NCBI GenBank assembly: GCA_964291475.2
Contig: OZ220060.1
Span: 1 to 64,000, forward strand
DNA length: 64,000 nucleotides
Reading direction: 5' to 3'
From: DAOUKH01 sp964291475
GTDB lineage: Bacteria; Chloroflexota; Dehalococcoidia; SHYB01
In this document: piece after piece, positions 54,755 to 62,360 of the stretch
Numbering within the stretch: position 1 is the first letter of the stretch
Layout of the letters: each line of letters starts with the position of its first letter
Made by a program: the position numbers and the translations under genes
The notes under the pieces: generated by a model
Databases searched by the model: none
The model's input: the letters and a program-made list of their open reading frames with translations, nothing else
Told to the model about the DNA's origin: nothing

Positions 54755-56209
54755 ATGCCTCTAGCATCCGTATCCACTCGTCCACGTCAGTCCGGCCCTA
54801 GACGCCGGCACCAGGCCGTCTGCACCGAGTGCGGCGCCTCCACCACCGTCCCCTTCCAGCCAAGCCAAGACCGTCCGGTGTACTGTCCCCCATGCTTCAA
54901 GGACCGTCGCCGGGGCTCTTCCGCCCCTGCTGGCGAGTCTCTTCCTCCAAGCAAGTCCTCCGCCGACACCGCTCCCGCCGCTTCCTCGGCGTTTCCCGCG
55001 ATGGCCTTGCGTGCCGCCACCAGAGCGGCGCTCTCCCGCATGGACATAGCGGAGCCTACACCGATTCAAGAGAAATCCATTCCCCTTCTCCTGGCGGGAC
55101 GGGACGTGATCGGCCAGGCGCGCACCGGGTCTGGGAAGACCCTGGCGTTCGCGGTCCCCATGGCGGAACAGTGCGACCCGACGCTCAAGAAGGTGCAGGC
55201 GTTAGTGCTGGTCCCCACCCGCGAGCTGGCGATCCAGGTTGCCGGCGTCACCGAGGCCATGGCCTCACCACAAGGTCTGCGCTGCACGCTGCTCTACGGC
55301 GGCCGGTCGTTGAACCCCGAATACAAGGCGTTGAAGAGCGGCGTCCAGATCGTCATCGGCACCCCCGGCCGGACCCTCGACCACCTCCGGCAGGGCACGC
55401 TCGACCTGCGCTCGGTCCGGTTCCTGGTGTTGGACGAGGCGGACGAAATGCTGGATCGGGGTTTCGCCCACGACGTCGAGGCCATCCTCCGCGGGACGCC
55501 TTCAGACCGGCAGACGGCGCTCCTCTCGGCGACGATGCCGGAGTGGGTGGCGAAGACCGCCGCAAAGCACCTGCGGAACGCCGTCCTAGTGGAGGTGGAC
55601 GCCGACCTGCAAGCCCTGCCCGCCGTGAAGCATCTCGTCTACACCATTCAGAAGAGCGACAAGATCGGCGCGCTCCAAACTCTCTTGGACGAGCGGGACG
55701 GCGCGTCGGTCCTCGTCTTCGGCAGGACCAAGCACGGCGTGAAGAAGCTGACCAAGCAGTTGGACGCGCTGGGCTATCCGGTGGGAGCGCTCCAGGGGAA
55801 CCTGAGTCAAGGCGCGCGCGAGCGGGTGATGACGGAATTCCGTTCCGGCGCCACGCCCATCCTCGTGGCGACCAACGTGGCCGCCCGGGGGTTGGATGTC
55901 GACGGCATCGGCCAGGTCATCAACTACGACCTGCCGGACTCCGAGCAGCTCTTCACCCACAGGGTCGGACGCACCGGCCGCATGGGCCGCTCCGGCGAGG
56001 CGGTGACCTTCATCACGCCGGATGAAGAAAAGAAGTGGCGGGAGATCGACCGCGGCCTGGGCAGCCGCTTCACCAGGAAGCCGTGGAATCCAGCCCGTAG
56101 CGCCGTGCAACGCCAAGAGGACACGCCGCGGCAGCCGCGAGTGAGGTCCTTCAGCCCTGCTTCCCACCGGCGCAGGCCCGCCGCCAAGGCGAACAGACGC
56201 GCCGGGTAG
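54755..56209 (+). CDS. DEAD-box RNA helicase with N-terminal zinc ribbon
   Basis: 484 residues. An N-terminal C-x2-C ... C-x2-C ribbon (VCTECGASTTVPF and VYCPPCFKDRR) precedes the helicase core: TPIQEKSIPLLLAGRDVIGQ, ARTGSGKTLAFAVP (motif I), VPTRELAIQV (Ia), GTPGRTLDHL (Ib), VLDEADEML (II), LLSATMPEW (III), ATNVAARGLDVDG (V), HRVGRTGRMGRSG (VI). The basic tail probably binds RNA. The long leader suggests cold-shock-type regulation. The ribbon-helicase fusion is uncommon. Confidence 0.93.
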   Translation: MPLASVSTRPRQSGPRRRHQAVCTECGASTTVPFQPSQDRPVYCPPCFKDRRRGSSAPAGESLPPSKSSADTAPAASSAFPAMALRAATRAALSRMDIAEPTPIQEKSIPLLLAGRDVIGQARTGSGKTLAFAVPMAEQCDPTLKKVQALVLVPTRELAIQVAGVTEAMASPQGLRCTLLYGGRSLNPEYKALKSGVQIVIGTPGRTLDHLRQGTLDLRSVRFLVLDEADEMLDRGFAHDVEAILRGTPSDRQTALLSATMPEWVAKTAAKHLRNAVLVEVDADLQALPAVKHLVYTIQKSDKIGALQTLLDERDGASVLVFGRTKHGVKKLTKQLDALGYPVGALQGNLSQGARERVMTEFRSGATPILVATNVAARGLDVDGIGQVINYDLPDSEQLFTHRVGRTGRMGRSGEAVTFITPDEEKKWREIDRGLGSRFTRKPWNPARSAVQRQEDTPRQPRVRSFSPASHRRRPAAKANRRAG

Positions 56210-56370
56210 TCCCCCCGACCCTCGTCCGGCTCACGTAAGCAGAGCCCGTAGCTCCGGGGCATGGAGCGGACGCGCCGATCCGCCGCCGTCCCGTCCTTGA
56301 CACCGTTCCGGCCCATTCCTATCCTCAACCCCGGCGCCGCTCCGAGAGCGGCCCGCCTCGGAGGATCCCC

Positions 56371-56880
56371 GTGACCCAACAGCAGCAGGTCCCCGAAGTC
56401 AGCGACGAGCTCATGGCCTTCGTCGGCAAGACCATGCGCCGCCAGGTGTCGCACCCGGTCACCGAGTCCGACATCCGCCGCTGGGCCATCGCTGTCTACT
56501 GGCCGGAGAAGCCGCCCCGCCTCTTCTGGGACGAGGAGTACGCCAAGGGCACCCGCTTCGGCGGCATCGTCGCCCCCGACGAGTTCAACCCCTTCGCCTG
56601 GCCCATCGACCCCGGCGAGACCCTCCTCACCGACGACGACCTCGCCCCCGCCATCAAGCGCATGGGCATCGGCATGAACATCCTCAACGGCGGCGGCGGC
56701 AACACTTACTTCGAACGCATCCGCCCCGGCGACGTCATCACCGCCGAGACCGTGCTCGACCAGGCCTACACCCGGCCCGGCCGCCTCGGCGTCATGCTCT
56801 TCCTCATCCGCAAGACCACCTGGACCAACCAGGACGGCAAGAAGGTCCGCGAGTCGCGCGGCATCGGCATCAAGTACTAG
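56371..56880 (+). CDS. MaoC-like dehydratase subunit (hot-dog fold)
   Basis: 169 residues from GTG 56371. An N-terminal MaoC-type hot-dog domain: SHPVTESDIRRWAIAVYWPE, RFGGIVAPDEFNPFAWPI, NGGGGNTYFERIRPGDVITA then GRLGVMLFLIRKTTWTNQDG. It lacks the D-x4-H hydratase motif, which is in the next gene, so the two probably form a heteromeric enoyl-CoA hydratase or a similar enzyme. Confidence 0.85.
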   Translation: MTQQQQVPEVSDELMAFVGKTMRRQVSHPVTESDIRRWAIAVYWPEKPPRLFWDEEYAKGTRFGGIVAPDEFNPFAWPIDPGETLLTDDDLAPAIKRMGIGMNILNGGGGNTYFERIRPGDVITAETVLDQAYTRPGRLGVMLFLIRKTTWTNQDGKKVRESRGIGIKY

Positions 56881-56906
56881 CCGCGAGCCAACCCAAGGAG
56901 CCAACC

Positions 56907-57344
56907 GTGGGCATCGAAGACAGCCTCTACTTCGAAGACGTGACCGAAGGGCAGCAGGTCCCCTCCTTCACCCGCGCCCCGAACCTGATGGAGTGGAACC
57001 GGTACGCCGCGGTCAACGACGAGTTCGTCTACATCCACATGGACGTCGACAAGGCCCAGGCCGCCGGCATGAAGGACGTCTTCGGCATGGGCAACCTCCG
57101 CCTCGCCTACCTCCACAACATGCTGCGCGACTGGATCGGCGTCACCGGCGACATCCGCCGCGTCGACGTCCAGCACCGCTCGCTCAACTACAAAGACGAA
57201 AAGCTCATCTGCAAGGCCACCGTCACCAAGAAATACACCGAGGACGGCGAGAACCTCGTCGACCTCGACCTCGAAGTCGAGAACCCCGAAGGCAAGAACG
57301 CCACCCCGGGCACCGCCACCGTCGTCCTCCCCTCCCGGGGCTAG
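56907..57344 (+). CDS. MaoC-like hydratase subunit with catalytic motif
   Basis: 145 residues from GTG 56907, 26 bases after its partner. The hydratase-2 motif is NDEFVYIHMDVDKAQAAGM, containing the Asp and His pair, followed by FGMGNLRLAYLHNMLRDWIG and a hot-dog fold. Likely acts on a 2-enoyl-CoA with the first subunit. Substrate not evident. Confidence 0.88.
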   Translation: MGIEDSLYFEDVTEGQQVPSFTRAPNLMEWNRYAAVNDEFVYIHMDVDKAQAAGMKDVFGMGNLRLAYLHNMLRDWIGVTGDIRRVDVQHRSLNYKDEKLICKATVTKKYTEDGENLVDLDLEVENPEGKNATPGTATVVLPSRG

Positions 57345-57763
57345 CCCACCGCAAACCTCTCCCCCTCTGGAGAACCTTGCACAACTCCCGTCTACAGTTG
57401 AGAAACGGGCGGAGCGGGATGGTTCTTTCCCCTCCCCCTCTGGAGAGCCTTGCACAACTCCCGCCGCTGGTTGGAAAACGGGTGGAGCAGGGTGGTCTTC
57501 CCTCTCCCCCTCTGGAGAGCCTTGCAAAACTCCCGCCGCTGGTTGGAAAACGGGTGGAGCGGGGTGGTCTTCCCTCTCCCCCTCTGGGGGAGATTTGAGA
57601 GAGGGCGCGCGCCGTCAGGCGCGCGAGCGCCCGCAGGGCGCTGCTCCCCCACTCGGTTCAAGGTTACGCCAAGGTCTCCGCTGGGAGAGCCACCACAAAC
57701 CTCTCCCCCTAGGGGAGCCACCACAAATCTCTCTCCCTCTGGGAGAGACTGAGAGAGGGCCCC
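57345..57763. repeat. Tandem repeat array and R1/R3 copies
   Basis: 57360-57575 holds three consecutive units of about 72-73 bases: CCCCCTCTGGAGA, ACCTTGCACAACTCCCG, then GTTGGAAAACGGGTGGAGC and GGTCTTCCCTCT. An R1 copy follows (57572-57645), then GGTTACGCCAAGGTCTCCGC (R3, about 57662) and a double R1-like unit (57700-57759). No gene is present. Confidence 0.75.
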
Positions 57764-58300
57764 ATGGACTACCGCGAAGCCGTCGCCTGGAGCCTCGGGC
57801 GCACCCTGACAATCATCAAGAACGCCGCCGCCGACCTCACCGAGGAGGAGGCGGGCTACCGTCCCTGCGCCACCTGCAACTCCATCGCCTCGACCATCAT
57901 CCACTGCGGCCGGGCGGTCGACACCTGGACCACCGCGGCGCTGGGTGAAGAAGACGACATCTGGATAACCCAGGGCTGGGCCAAGAAGTTCGGCCTCCCC
58001 GGCGACGACCGCGGCTGGACCTACGACACCCAGCCGCCCGCCGAACGAGCGCCGGTCGCCGACCTCCCCGCCTACTTCGAGGCGACCAACCGCCGCTTCC
58101 TCGATCTCGTCGCCAACGTCCCCGACGAACGCCTCACCGACCCCGTCCAGGGCCGCCGCTTCAGCCTCCCCCTGGAGAAGCTCTTCTCCCACATCGTCAC
58201 CGAGCTTGCCCAACACGCCGGCCAGATCGACTACCTCCGCGGCATGCTGGGCAAGGACTCGGCCATCACCGGCACACCCCCGCCCAAGCCGCTTGGGTAA
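57764..58300 (+). CDS. DinB-family protein
   Basis: 178 residues from ATG 57764. Four-helix DinB fold: YREAVAWSLGRTLTIIKNAA, SIASTIIHCGRAVDTWTTAA, and KLFSHIVTELAQHAGQIDYL then RGML. Three His residues (one in IIHCG, two in the SHIVTELAQHAGQ region) are the expected metal ligands. Such proteins are metal-dependent, sometimes thiol transferases for bacillithiol or mycothiol; the true reaction here is unknown. Confidence 0.88.
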   Translation: MDYREAVAWSLGRTLTIIKNAAADLTEEEAGYRPCATCNSIASTIIHCGRAVDTWTTAALGEEDDIWITQGWAKKFGLPGDDRGWTYDTQPPAERAPVADLPAYFEATNRRFLDLVANVPDERLTDPVQGRRFSLPLEKLFSHIVTELAQHAGQIDYLRGMLGKDSAITGTPPPKPLG

Positions 58301-58341
58301 CGGACGCCGCCACAGCCCTTGCGGACCGCCTCTGGCTCACA

Positions 58342-58382
58342 TATCCTGTGCTACACAGAAACTGTGAAGCTGTGGGGCTGTG
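58342..58382 (+). promoter_or_regulatory. Operator-like CTGTG repeats before a VapBC operon
   Basis: CTGTG-CTA-CACAG (58346-58358) is a perfect palindrome, followed by CTGTG at 58362, 58370 and 58378, an 8-base repetition. TATCCT at 58342-58347 could be the -10. The series ends two bases before the antitoxin ATG, the usual place for antitoxin autoregulation. Confidence 0.6.
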
Positions 58383-58384
58383 AC

Positions 58385-58675
58385 ATGAAGAACATCACCG
58401 TATCCATCGACGAAGAGACCCACCGCCGCGCCCGCATCAAGGCAGCGGAGCTCGGCACGTCGGTGTCGGCGCTCGTGCGCCGCTACCTAAACTCGCTCGT
58501 CTCCCGCATGGCCGGCGAAGACGAGGCCAATCGCCAGGACGTGGAGACGCCCGACGAACGCCGCCGCAGGCTGCTGAAGCAAGCAATCGACGACATCACG
58601 GCGAATGGCGGTGGGCTGCGGATGTCCGAGAATCTGCCCCGCGACGACCTGTACGACCGCGATGCGTTTCGTTGA
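58385..58675 (+). CDS. VapB-type ribbon-helix-helix antitoxin
   Basis: 96 residues from ATG 58385. MKNITVSIDEETHRRARIKA and AELGTSVSALVRRYLNSLVS form the ribbon-helix-helix DNA-binding unit; the C-terminal part is charged and would bind the toxin. It overlaps the toxin gene by 14 bases. Confidence 0.9.
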   Translation: MKNITVSIDEETHRRARIKAAELGTSVSALVRRYLNSLVSRMAGEDEANRQDVETPDERRRRLLKQAIDDITANGGGLRMSENLPRDDLYDRDAFR

Positions 58676-59075
58676 CACCAACGTCCTGCTGTACGCCAGC
58701 AGCGCATTGGCGGAGGACGCACACAAGCGTCGGCGCGCGCTCGAGGTGTTGAACCAGGGCGACTTGGCCATATCGGTGCAGGTGCTGCAGGAGTTCTACC
58801 ACCAGTCGACCCGCCCCAGTCGTCAGGCTCGGATTACCCACGAACAAGCCCTGAATTTCCTCGCGTCCCTCGATAGCTTCCCGGTCCAGCCGGTCACCCT
58901 CGACATCTTCCGTTCCGCGGTAGCAATCCGCCAACGTTTCGGCCTGTCATACTGGGACGGCGCGATCCTCGCCGCGGCCCGCGCCCTGGGCTGCGACGCC
59001 GTCTACTCCGAAGACATGAGCCCAGAACAGAACTACGACGGCCTCCGTGTCATCAACCCCTTCCAAGCCCGCTAG
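58662..59075 (+). CDS. PIN-domain toxin (VapC)
   Basis: 137 residues from ATG 58662 inside the antitoxin gene. RFVDTNVLLYASSALAEDAH (first Asp), SVQVLQEFYHQSTRPS (Glu) and RFGLSYWDGAILAAARALGC (Asp), VYSEDMSPEQNYDGL (last Asp) supply the four acidic residues. Paired with the VapB just upstream. Confidence 0.92.
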   Translation: MRFVDTNVLLYASSALAEDAHKRRRALEVLNQGDLAISVQVLQEFYHQSTRPSRQARITHEQALNFLASLDSFPVQPVTLDIFRSAVAIRQRFGLSYWDGAILAAARALGCDAVYSEDMSPEQNYDGLRVINPFQAR

Positions 59076-59108
59076 GCCATAGGGCTTTCCCTCTGCGTGC
59101 CTGTGGTG

Positions 59109-59114
59109 TATATT
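59109..59114 (+). promoter_or_regulatory. -10 box giving a possibly leaderless antitoxin transcript
   Basis: TATATT at 59109-59114 lies six bases before the ATG at 59121, so the predicted start coincides with the start codon. No ribosome site is visible before that ATG. Confidence 0.5.
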
Positions 59115-59120
59115 TGGTGT

Positions 59121-59324
59121 ATGGCACGCACCAACGTGGATATTGACGATCGGGCTTGTGCCGAGGTGATGCGGCGCTATCACCTCACGACCAAGCGCGA
59201 GGCGATCAATCTCGCACTGCAAACGCTTGCGGCCGAAGCCCTGTCGGTCGAAGAAGCTCGCGCGCTCAGAGGTATCGGCTGGGAAGGCGATCTCGAAGCA
59301 CTTCGTGCCAGCCGGTCGCTGTGA
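59121..59324 (+). CDS. VapB-type antitoxin (DUF2191-like)
   Basis: 67 residues from ATG 59121. MARTNVDIDDRACAEVMRRY and HLTTKREAINLALQTLAAEA are the DNA-binding N-terminus of the VapB group that goes with PIN toxins; the short C-terminal IGWEGDLEALRASRS is the common toxin-binding end. It is followed by the toxin with a GTGA overlap. Confidence 0.92.
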   Translation: MARTNVDIDDRACAEVMRRYHLTTKREAINLALQTLAAEALSVEEARALRGIGWEGDLEALRASRSL

Positions 59325-59716
59325 TCCTGATCGACACGTCCGCCTGGATCGAGTTCCTGCGGAATACGGGAAGCGCCGTCTGCAATCTCGTCGACGACCT
59401 GCTGGCAGACGAGTTCGCCATCTGCGACGCGGTACGGATGGAGGTCCTCGCCGGTGCCCGGGACGAATCCCACTTGCTGAGCCTGCGGCGGCTTCTGGCC
59501 CGGGGGGTGGTTATACCAATGCGAGCAGCGGACTACGACAACGCCGCCGCCCTCTATCGCCGCTGTCGGCGGCAGGGAGAGACGGTCCGCAAGCTCATCG
59601 ACTGCCTCATTGCGGCCGCCGCGATACGCGCCGACGCACAGATTCTGCATAGCGACGCCGACTTCGACGTACTTGCCCGCCACACCGATTTGCGCATCCA
59701 TGCAACCCAGCAGTGA
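59321..59716 (+). CDS. PIN-domain toxin (VapC)
   Basis: 131 residues from GTG 59321. VILIDTSAWIEFLRNTGSAV (Asp), ICDAVRMEVLAGARDESHLL (Glu), RKLIDCLIAAAAIRADAQIL (Asp) and HSDADFDVLARHTDLRI (Asp) complete the PIN site. Second VapBC pair within 1.4 kb. Confidence 0.93.
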   Translation: MILIDTSAWIEFLRNTGSAVCNLVDDLLADEFAICDAVRMEVLAGARDESHLLSLRRLLARGVVIPMRAADYDNAAALYRRCRRQGETVRKLIDCLIAAAAIRADAQILHSDADFDVLARHTDLRIHATQQ

Positions 59717-59792
59717 TTGGGAGGCGAGCAACCTAGGCAGCTAGGCGGCCCTGTGACAACTGATGCCGGTGAGGTCTCTAGAAGCCGCTCGC

Positions 59793-60251
59793 CTACCCGC
59801 CCGCCGCCTTGCTCTGGTACCGCGCCCTCGTCTCCGCGGCGTGGCCGGGGGACATGAACTGGATGAGGATGCCGTCGGGGTCGACGAAGAAGCCGGGGCG
59901 CGGCGACTCCACACCCATCCCCACCAGCCGCTCCGTCAGGGCAGCCAGGTCTGAGACCCCGACCGCGAAGTGCGTCACGCCGAGGTCGTCGAGCAGGATG
60001 CCCTCGCCGTGGGGCTCCTTGTACTCCGTTAGCGAGACGGTGATGCCCCCGCCGGTGTCGAGCGTCACCATCCGGTGGCCCTCCCGGGGGGTGCGGTGCG
60101 CCAGATTCATGACCTCGCGGTCGTGGGGGGCGACGACGTCGAGCGTGACGCCGAACCCGAGCTGGTCGCGGTAGAACCGGAGCGAGCGCTCCATATCCGA
60201 GACCGTGACCGTGATGTGGTCTACACCTGAAAACTCATATCCTTGCGGCAT
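59793..60251 (-). CDS. VOC (glyoxalase/dioxygenase) family protein
   Basis: 152 residues from ATG 60251 behind GGGGGAAGAG. Two beta-alpha-beta-beta-beta units: GVDHITVTVSDMERSLRFYR and VTHFAVGVSDLAALTERLVG, ending in FFVDPDGILIQFMSP. The metal ligand pattern (His, Glu, His, Glu) is partly visible. Possible lyase or dioxygenase; substrate unknown. Confidence 0.88.
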   Translation of the reverse strand: MPQGYEFSGVDHITVTVSDMERSLRFYRDQLGFGVTLDVVAPHDREVMNLAHRTPREGHRMVTLDTGGGITVSLTEYKEPHGEGILLDDLGVTHFAVGVSDLAALTERLVGMGVESPRPGFFVDPDGILIQFMSPGHAAETRARYQSKAAGG

Positions 60252-60298
60252 CTCTTCCCCCTTCGTAGCTCCGCGGCCTGCCACCGGCGCCCCTCAAA

Positions 60299-60370
60299 CC
60301 TCTCCCCCTCTGGGGGAGATTGAGAGAGGGCACGCGCCGCCAGGCGCGCCGGCGCCCACAGGGCGCCGCT
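60299..60370 (+). repeat. R1 repeat copy
   Basis: CCTCTCCCCCTCTGGGGGAG unit with GAGAGAGGGCACGCGCCG and two following GC hairpins, between the VOC gene and the amidohydrolase. Confidence 0.8.
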
Positions 60371-60378
60371 CCCTCCGA

Positions 60379-61539
60379 CTACCCCAGCGCCGACTCGTCC
60401 ACGTCGAGGTTGTAGAGCCCGATGGCGTTGTCCATGAGCATCTTGCGGCGCTCGCCGGCGGGCACGTCGCGGAGGGCGTGCTCCCGCAGGCGCTTCGAGT
60501 TCGGCCACGTCGAGGTCGGGTGCGGGTAGTCGGTCTCGTAGATGATGTTGTCGACGCCGATCTCGTAGCGGTTCCGCATGCCGAACTCTTCATACCAGAA
60601 GTTGGCCCACATCTGCCGCCGGAAGGCCTCGCTCGGCTTCGTTTTCAGGCCGTCGGCGGCGACGTTCAGGTTCGCGTACTCGTGGTCCGAGAGCTCGAGC
60701 AGGTAGGGGATCCAGCCGATGCCGCTCTCCACGGTCACCGTCTTCAGCTTGGGGAAGCGGTCGAGCACGCCGGAGAAGAGCACGTTGGCCACCACCTGCA
60801 TGTGCACGGAGATGGTGCGCGTCGAGCCCATCGCCCGCAGCGTGTTCCACTTGTAGCCGGGGAACGGCGGGAGCGTCCGCACCGCCCCCAGGTGCAGGCA
60901 GAGCGGCACGCCGAGATCGGAGGCGAGCTCGTAGACCGGGAACCAGTGCTCGTCGTTGAAGTGCGGCAGGCCGATGGCCTCCGGCGCGCCGTGCCACACC
61001 ACCGCCTTGTGGCCCCGCTTCACCGCCCGCTCGATCTCCCGCAGCGTCAGCTCGACGTCCCACATGGGGCTGATGCACTGCGCGATGAAGCGCGGGCTGT
61101 ACTCGACCCACTCGTCGATCAGCCAGTCGTTATACGCCTGGATGCATTCGAGACGGAACTGCTCGTCGCCCTTCTGTTGGAAGTTCTGATTGGCGATGCC
61201 CGCCACGTTGGGGAAGAAGGTATGGGTATCGACCTCGTCGACGTCCATGACCTTGAGCCGCTCCGAGGGCGTGTAGGTCTCCGGCGGCACGTCCTCCCAG
61301 CGGCGGGGCCACGAGTGGCGGGGCTTCATCGCCGCGTTGACGATGGCGACGCCGTAGTCGCCGATGGCCGACTCCCCCCGGATGTGCCACGTTTGCGACC
61401 CGTTTTCGAGGTCGACGATCTGCGGGATGTCGGCGCCCCACTTCTCCTTCGACATGCGGCTCGTCCACACGTCCGGCGCCTCCTGCACGTGCTCGTCGGT
61501 TGAGATGACGCCGTACCTCAGTTTCAACGTCGCGGCCAT
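60379..61539 (-). CDS. Amidohydrolase family 2 protein
   Basis: 386 residues from ATG 61539 (GGAGGGCGGC upstream). RYGVISTDEHVQEAPDVWTS carries a D-E-H variant of the metal motif, followed by KVMDVDEVDTHTFFPNVAGI, HKAVVWHGAPEAIGLPHFND, FPKLKTVTVESGIGWIPYLL and IIYETDYPHPTSTWPNSKRL, with the C-terminal Asp of TDYPH. It is a paralogue of the 18.7 kb gene. Both resemble SAR202-type amidohydrolases; substrate unknown. Confidence 0.9.
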   Translation of the reverse strand: MAATLKLRYGVISTDEHVQEAPDVWTSRMSKEKWGADIPQIVDLENGSQTWHIRGESAIGDYGVAIVNAAMKPRHSWPRRWEDVPPETYTPSERLKVMDVDEVDTHTFFPNVAGIANQNFQQKGDEQFRLECIQAYNDWLIDEWVEYSPRFIAQCISPMWDVELTLREIERAVKRGHKAVVWHGAPEAIGLPHFNDEHWFPVYELASDLGVPLCLHLGAVRTLPPFPGYKWNTLRAMGSTRTISVHMQVVANVLFSGVLDRFPKLKTVTVESGIGWIPYLLELSDHEYANLNVAADGLKTKPSEAFRRQMWANFWYEEFGMRNRYEIGVDNIIYETDYPHPTSTWPNSKRLREHALRDVPAGERRKMLMDNAIGLYNLDVDESALG

Positions 61540-61607
61540 GCCGCCCTCCTGCAATCCACTCCGGTCGGCGGGATGATACACCACCGGCCGTGGGGAACCG
61601 GTCGGCG

Positions 61608-61613
61608 TATACT
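61608..61613 (+). promoter_or_regulatory. -10 box of rnpB
   Basis: TATACT lies immediately before the predicted 5' end of RNase P RNA; no clear -35 is seen. Confidence 0.5.
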
Positions 61614-61614
61614 G

Positions 61615-62011
61615 GAGCCGGACCGAGAGGGCCGGGTGGCCGCCCGTCCGCGAGGGCGGGAGGAAAGTCCGAGCTCCACCGGGCAAGGATGCTGGGTAAC
61701 TCCCAGGAGGGGCGACCCTACGGATAGCGCCACAGAAACATACCGCCCTTCTTCGGAAGGGTAAGGGTGCAATGGTGAGGTAAGAGCTCACCGGGGCTTC
61801 GGGTGACCGCGGCCTCGGGCAAGCCCCATCCGGAGCAAGGCCAAGTAGGAGGACCATGAGCGCCCGGCTCGTCCTCGGGTTGGCCGCTCGACCCCGTCGG
61901 CAACGGCGGGGCTAGATAGATGGCCACCGCCCACGGCCGCGGGAGGAAGGCCCTTCGGGCCGTAAACCGCCGCCGCGGGAACAGAACTCGGCTTACAGGC
62001 CCTCTCGGCCC
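61615..62011 (+). ncRNA. rnpB: RNase P RNA, bacterial type A
   Basis: P1 pairs 61623-61633 (CCGAGAGGGCC) with 61998-62008. Conserved regions are exact: GGAGGAAAGTCCGAGCTCC (5' P4 side), ACAGAAACATACCGCC and AGAACTCGGCTTACAGGCC (3' P4 side). The length of about 400 bases fits type A. It matures tRNA 5' ends with the RnpA protein. Confidence 0.97.
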
Positions 62012-62042
62012 GGACCCCGGCCTTCCCCGGGGTCCTTTCTTT
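62012..62042 (+). terminator. Intrinsic terminator of rnpB
   Basis: GGACCCCGG, six-base loop, CCGGGGTCC then TTTCTTTAT: a perfect nine-pair stem followed by a T-rich run. Confidence 0.9.
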
Positions 62043-62053
62043 ATGTCTAGCCG

Positions 62054-62083
62054 TTGACCCTCTCCCAAGGGCCGCCGTATCAT
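62054..62083 (+). promoter_or_regulatory. Promoter of the tal-pgi operon
   Basis: TTGACC (62054-62059), 18 bases, TATCAT (62078-62083), just after the rnpB terminator and upstream of the transketolase-like remnant and tal-pgi. Confidence 0.6.
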
Positions 62084-62201
62084 GAACGCGCGCCGGCACG
62101 GCCCGCCGGCGAGCCGCCGCAAAGGAGCCCGCTTCACCACGCCCCGCCCGCCCCCAGGCCGCCGTGCCGAGGGCAGGGCGCTACCCAGGGAAGCAGACGC
62201 C

Positions 62202-62360
62202 ATGCACGACGCGGGACTCGATCATCTGTGCATCGACACGATGCGCGCCCTCCCTATGGAGCAGGTCGAACGGGCCATTTCGGGCCGACCCGCCGTCATG
62301 GCCGCCCTCGAACGTCGCCACTGGTTGGCAGAGGCTATGCGAAACAGCGAAGGAGCATGA
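62202..62360 (+). pseudogene. Short transketolase N-terminus-like remnant
   Basis: From ATG 62202 a 52-residue product reads LDHLCIDTMRALPMEQVERA and ISGRPAVMAALE. This resembles the start of transketolase (typically LCIDTIRTLSMDAVQKANSG then HPG.PMG), with the conserved HPG changed to RPA. Nothing of the remaining 600 residues is present. An in-frame ATG at 62082 would give a longer, low-complexity start. Its stop overlaps the tal-pgi start region. Either a deletion remnant or a small gene that now only couples translation. Confidence 0.5.

Noticed and set aside
57345..57763. Possible CRISPR array at the tandem 72-base repeats
   Set aside because: Only three units, no unique spacers between short repeats, and the whole unit including the inter-motif bases is repeated; no cas gene is nearby.
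61618..62050. Open frames across rnpB on both strands
   Set aside because: The conserved RNase P RNA regions and P1 pairing explain the sequence.
62082..62201. Upstream extension of the transketolase-like remnant
   Set aside because: The extension is Arg/Pro-rich low complexity and overlaps the promoter region; ATG 62202 gives the conserved-looking start.
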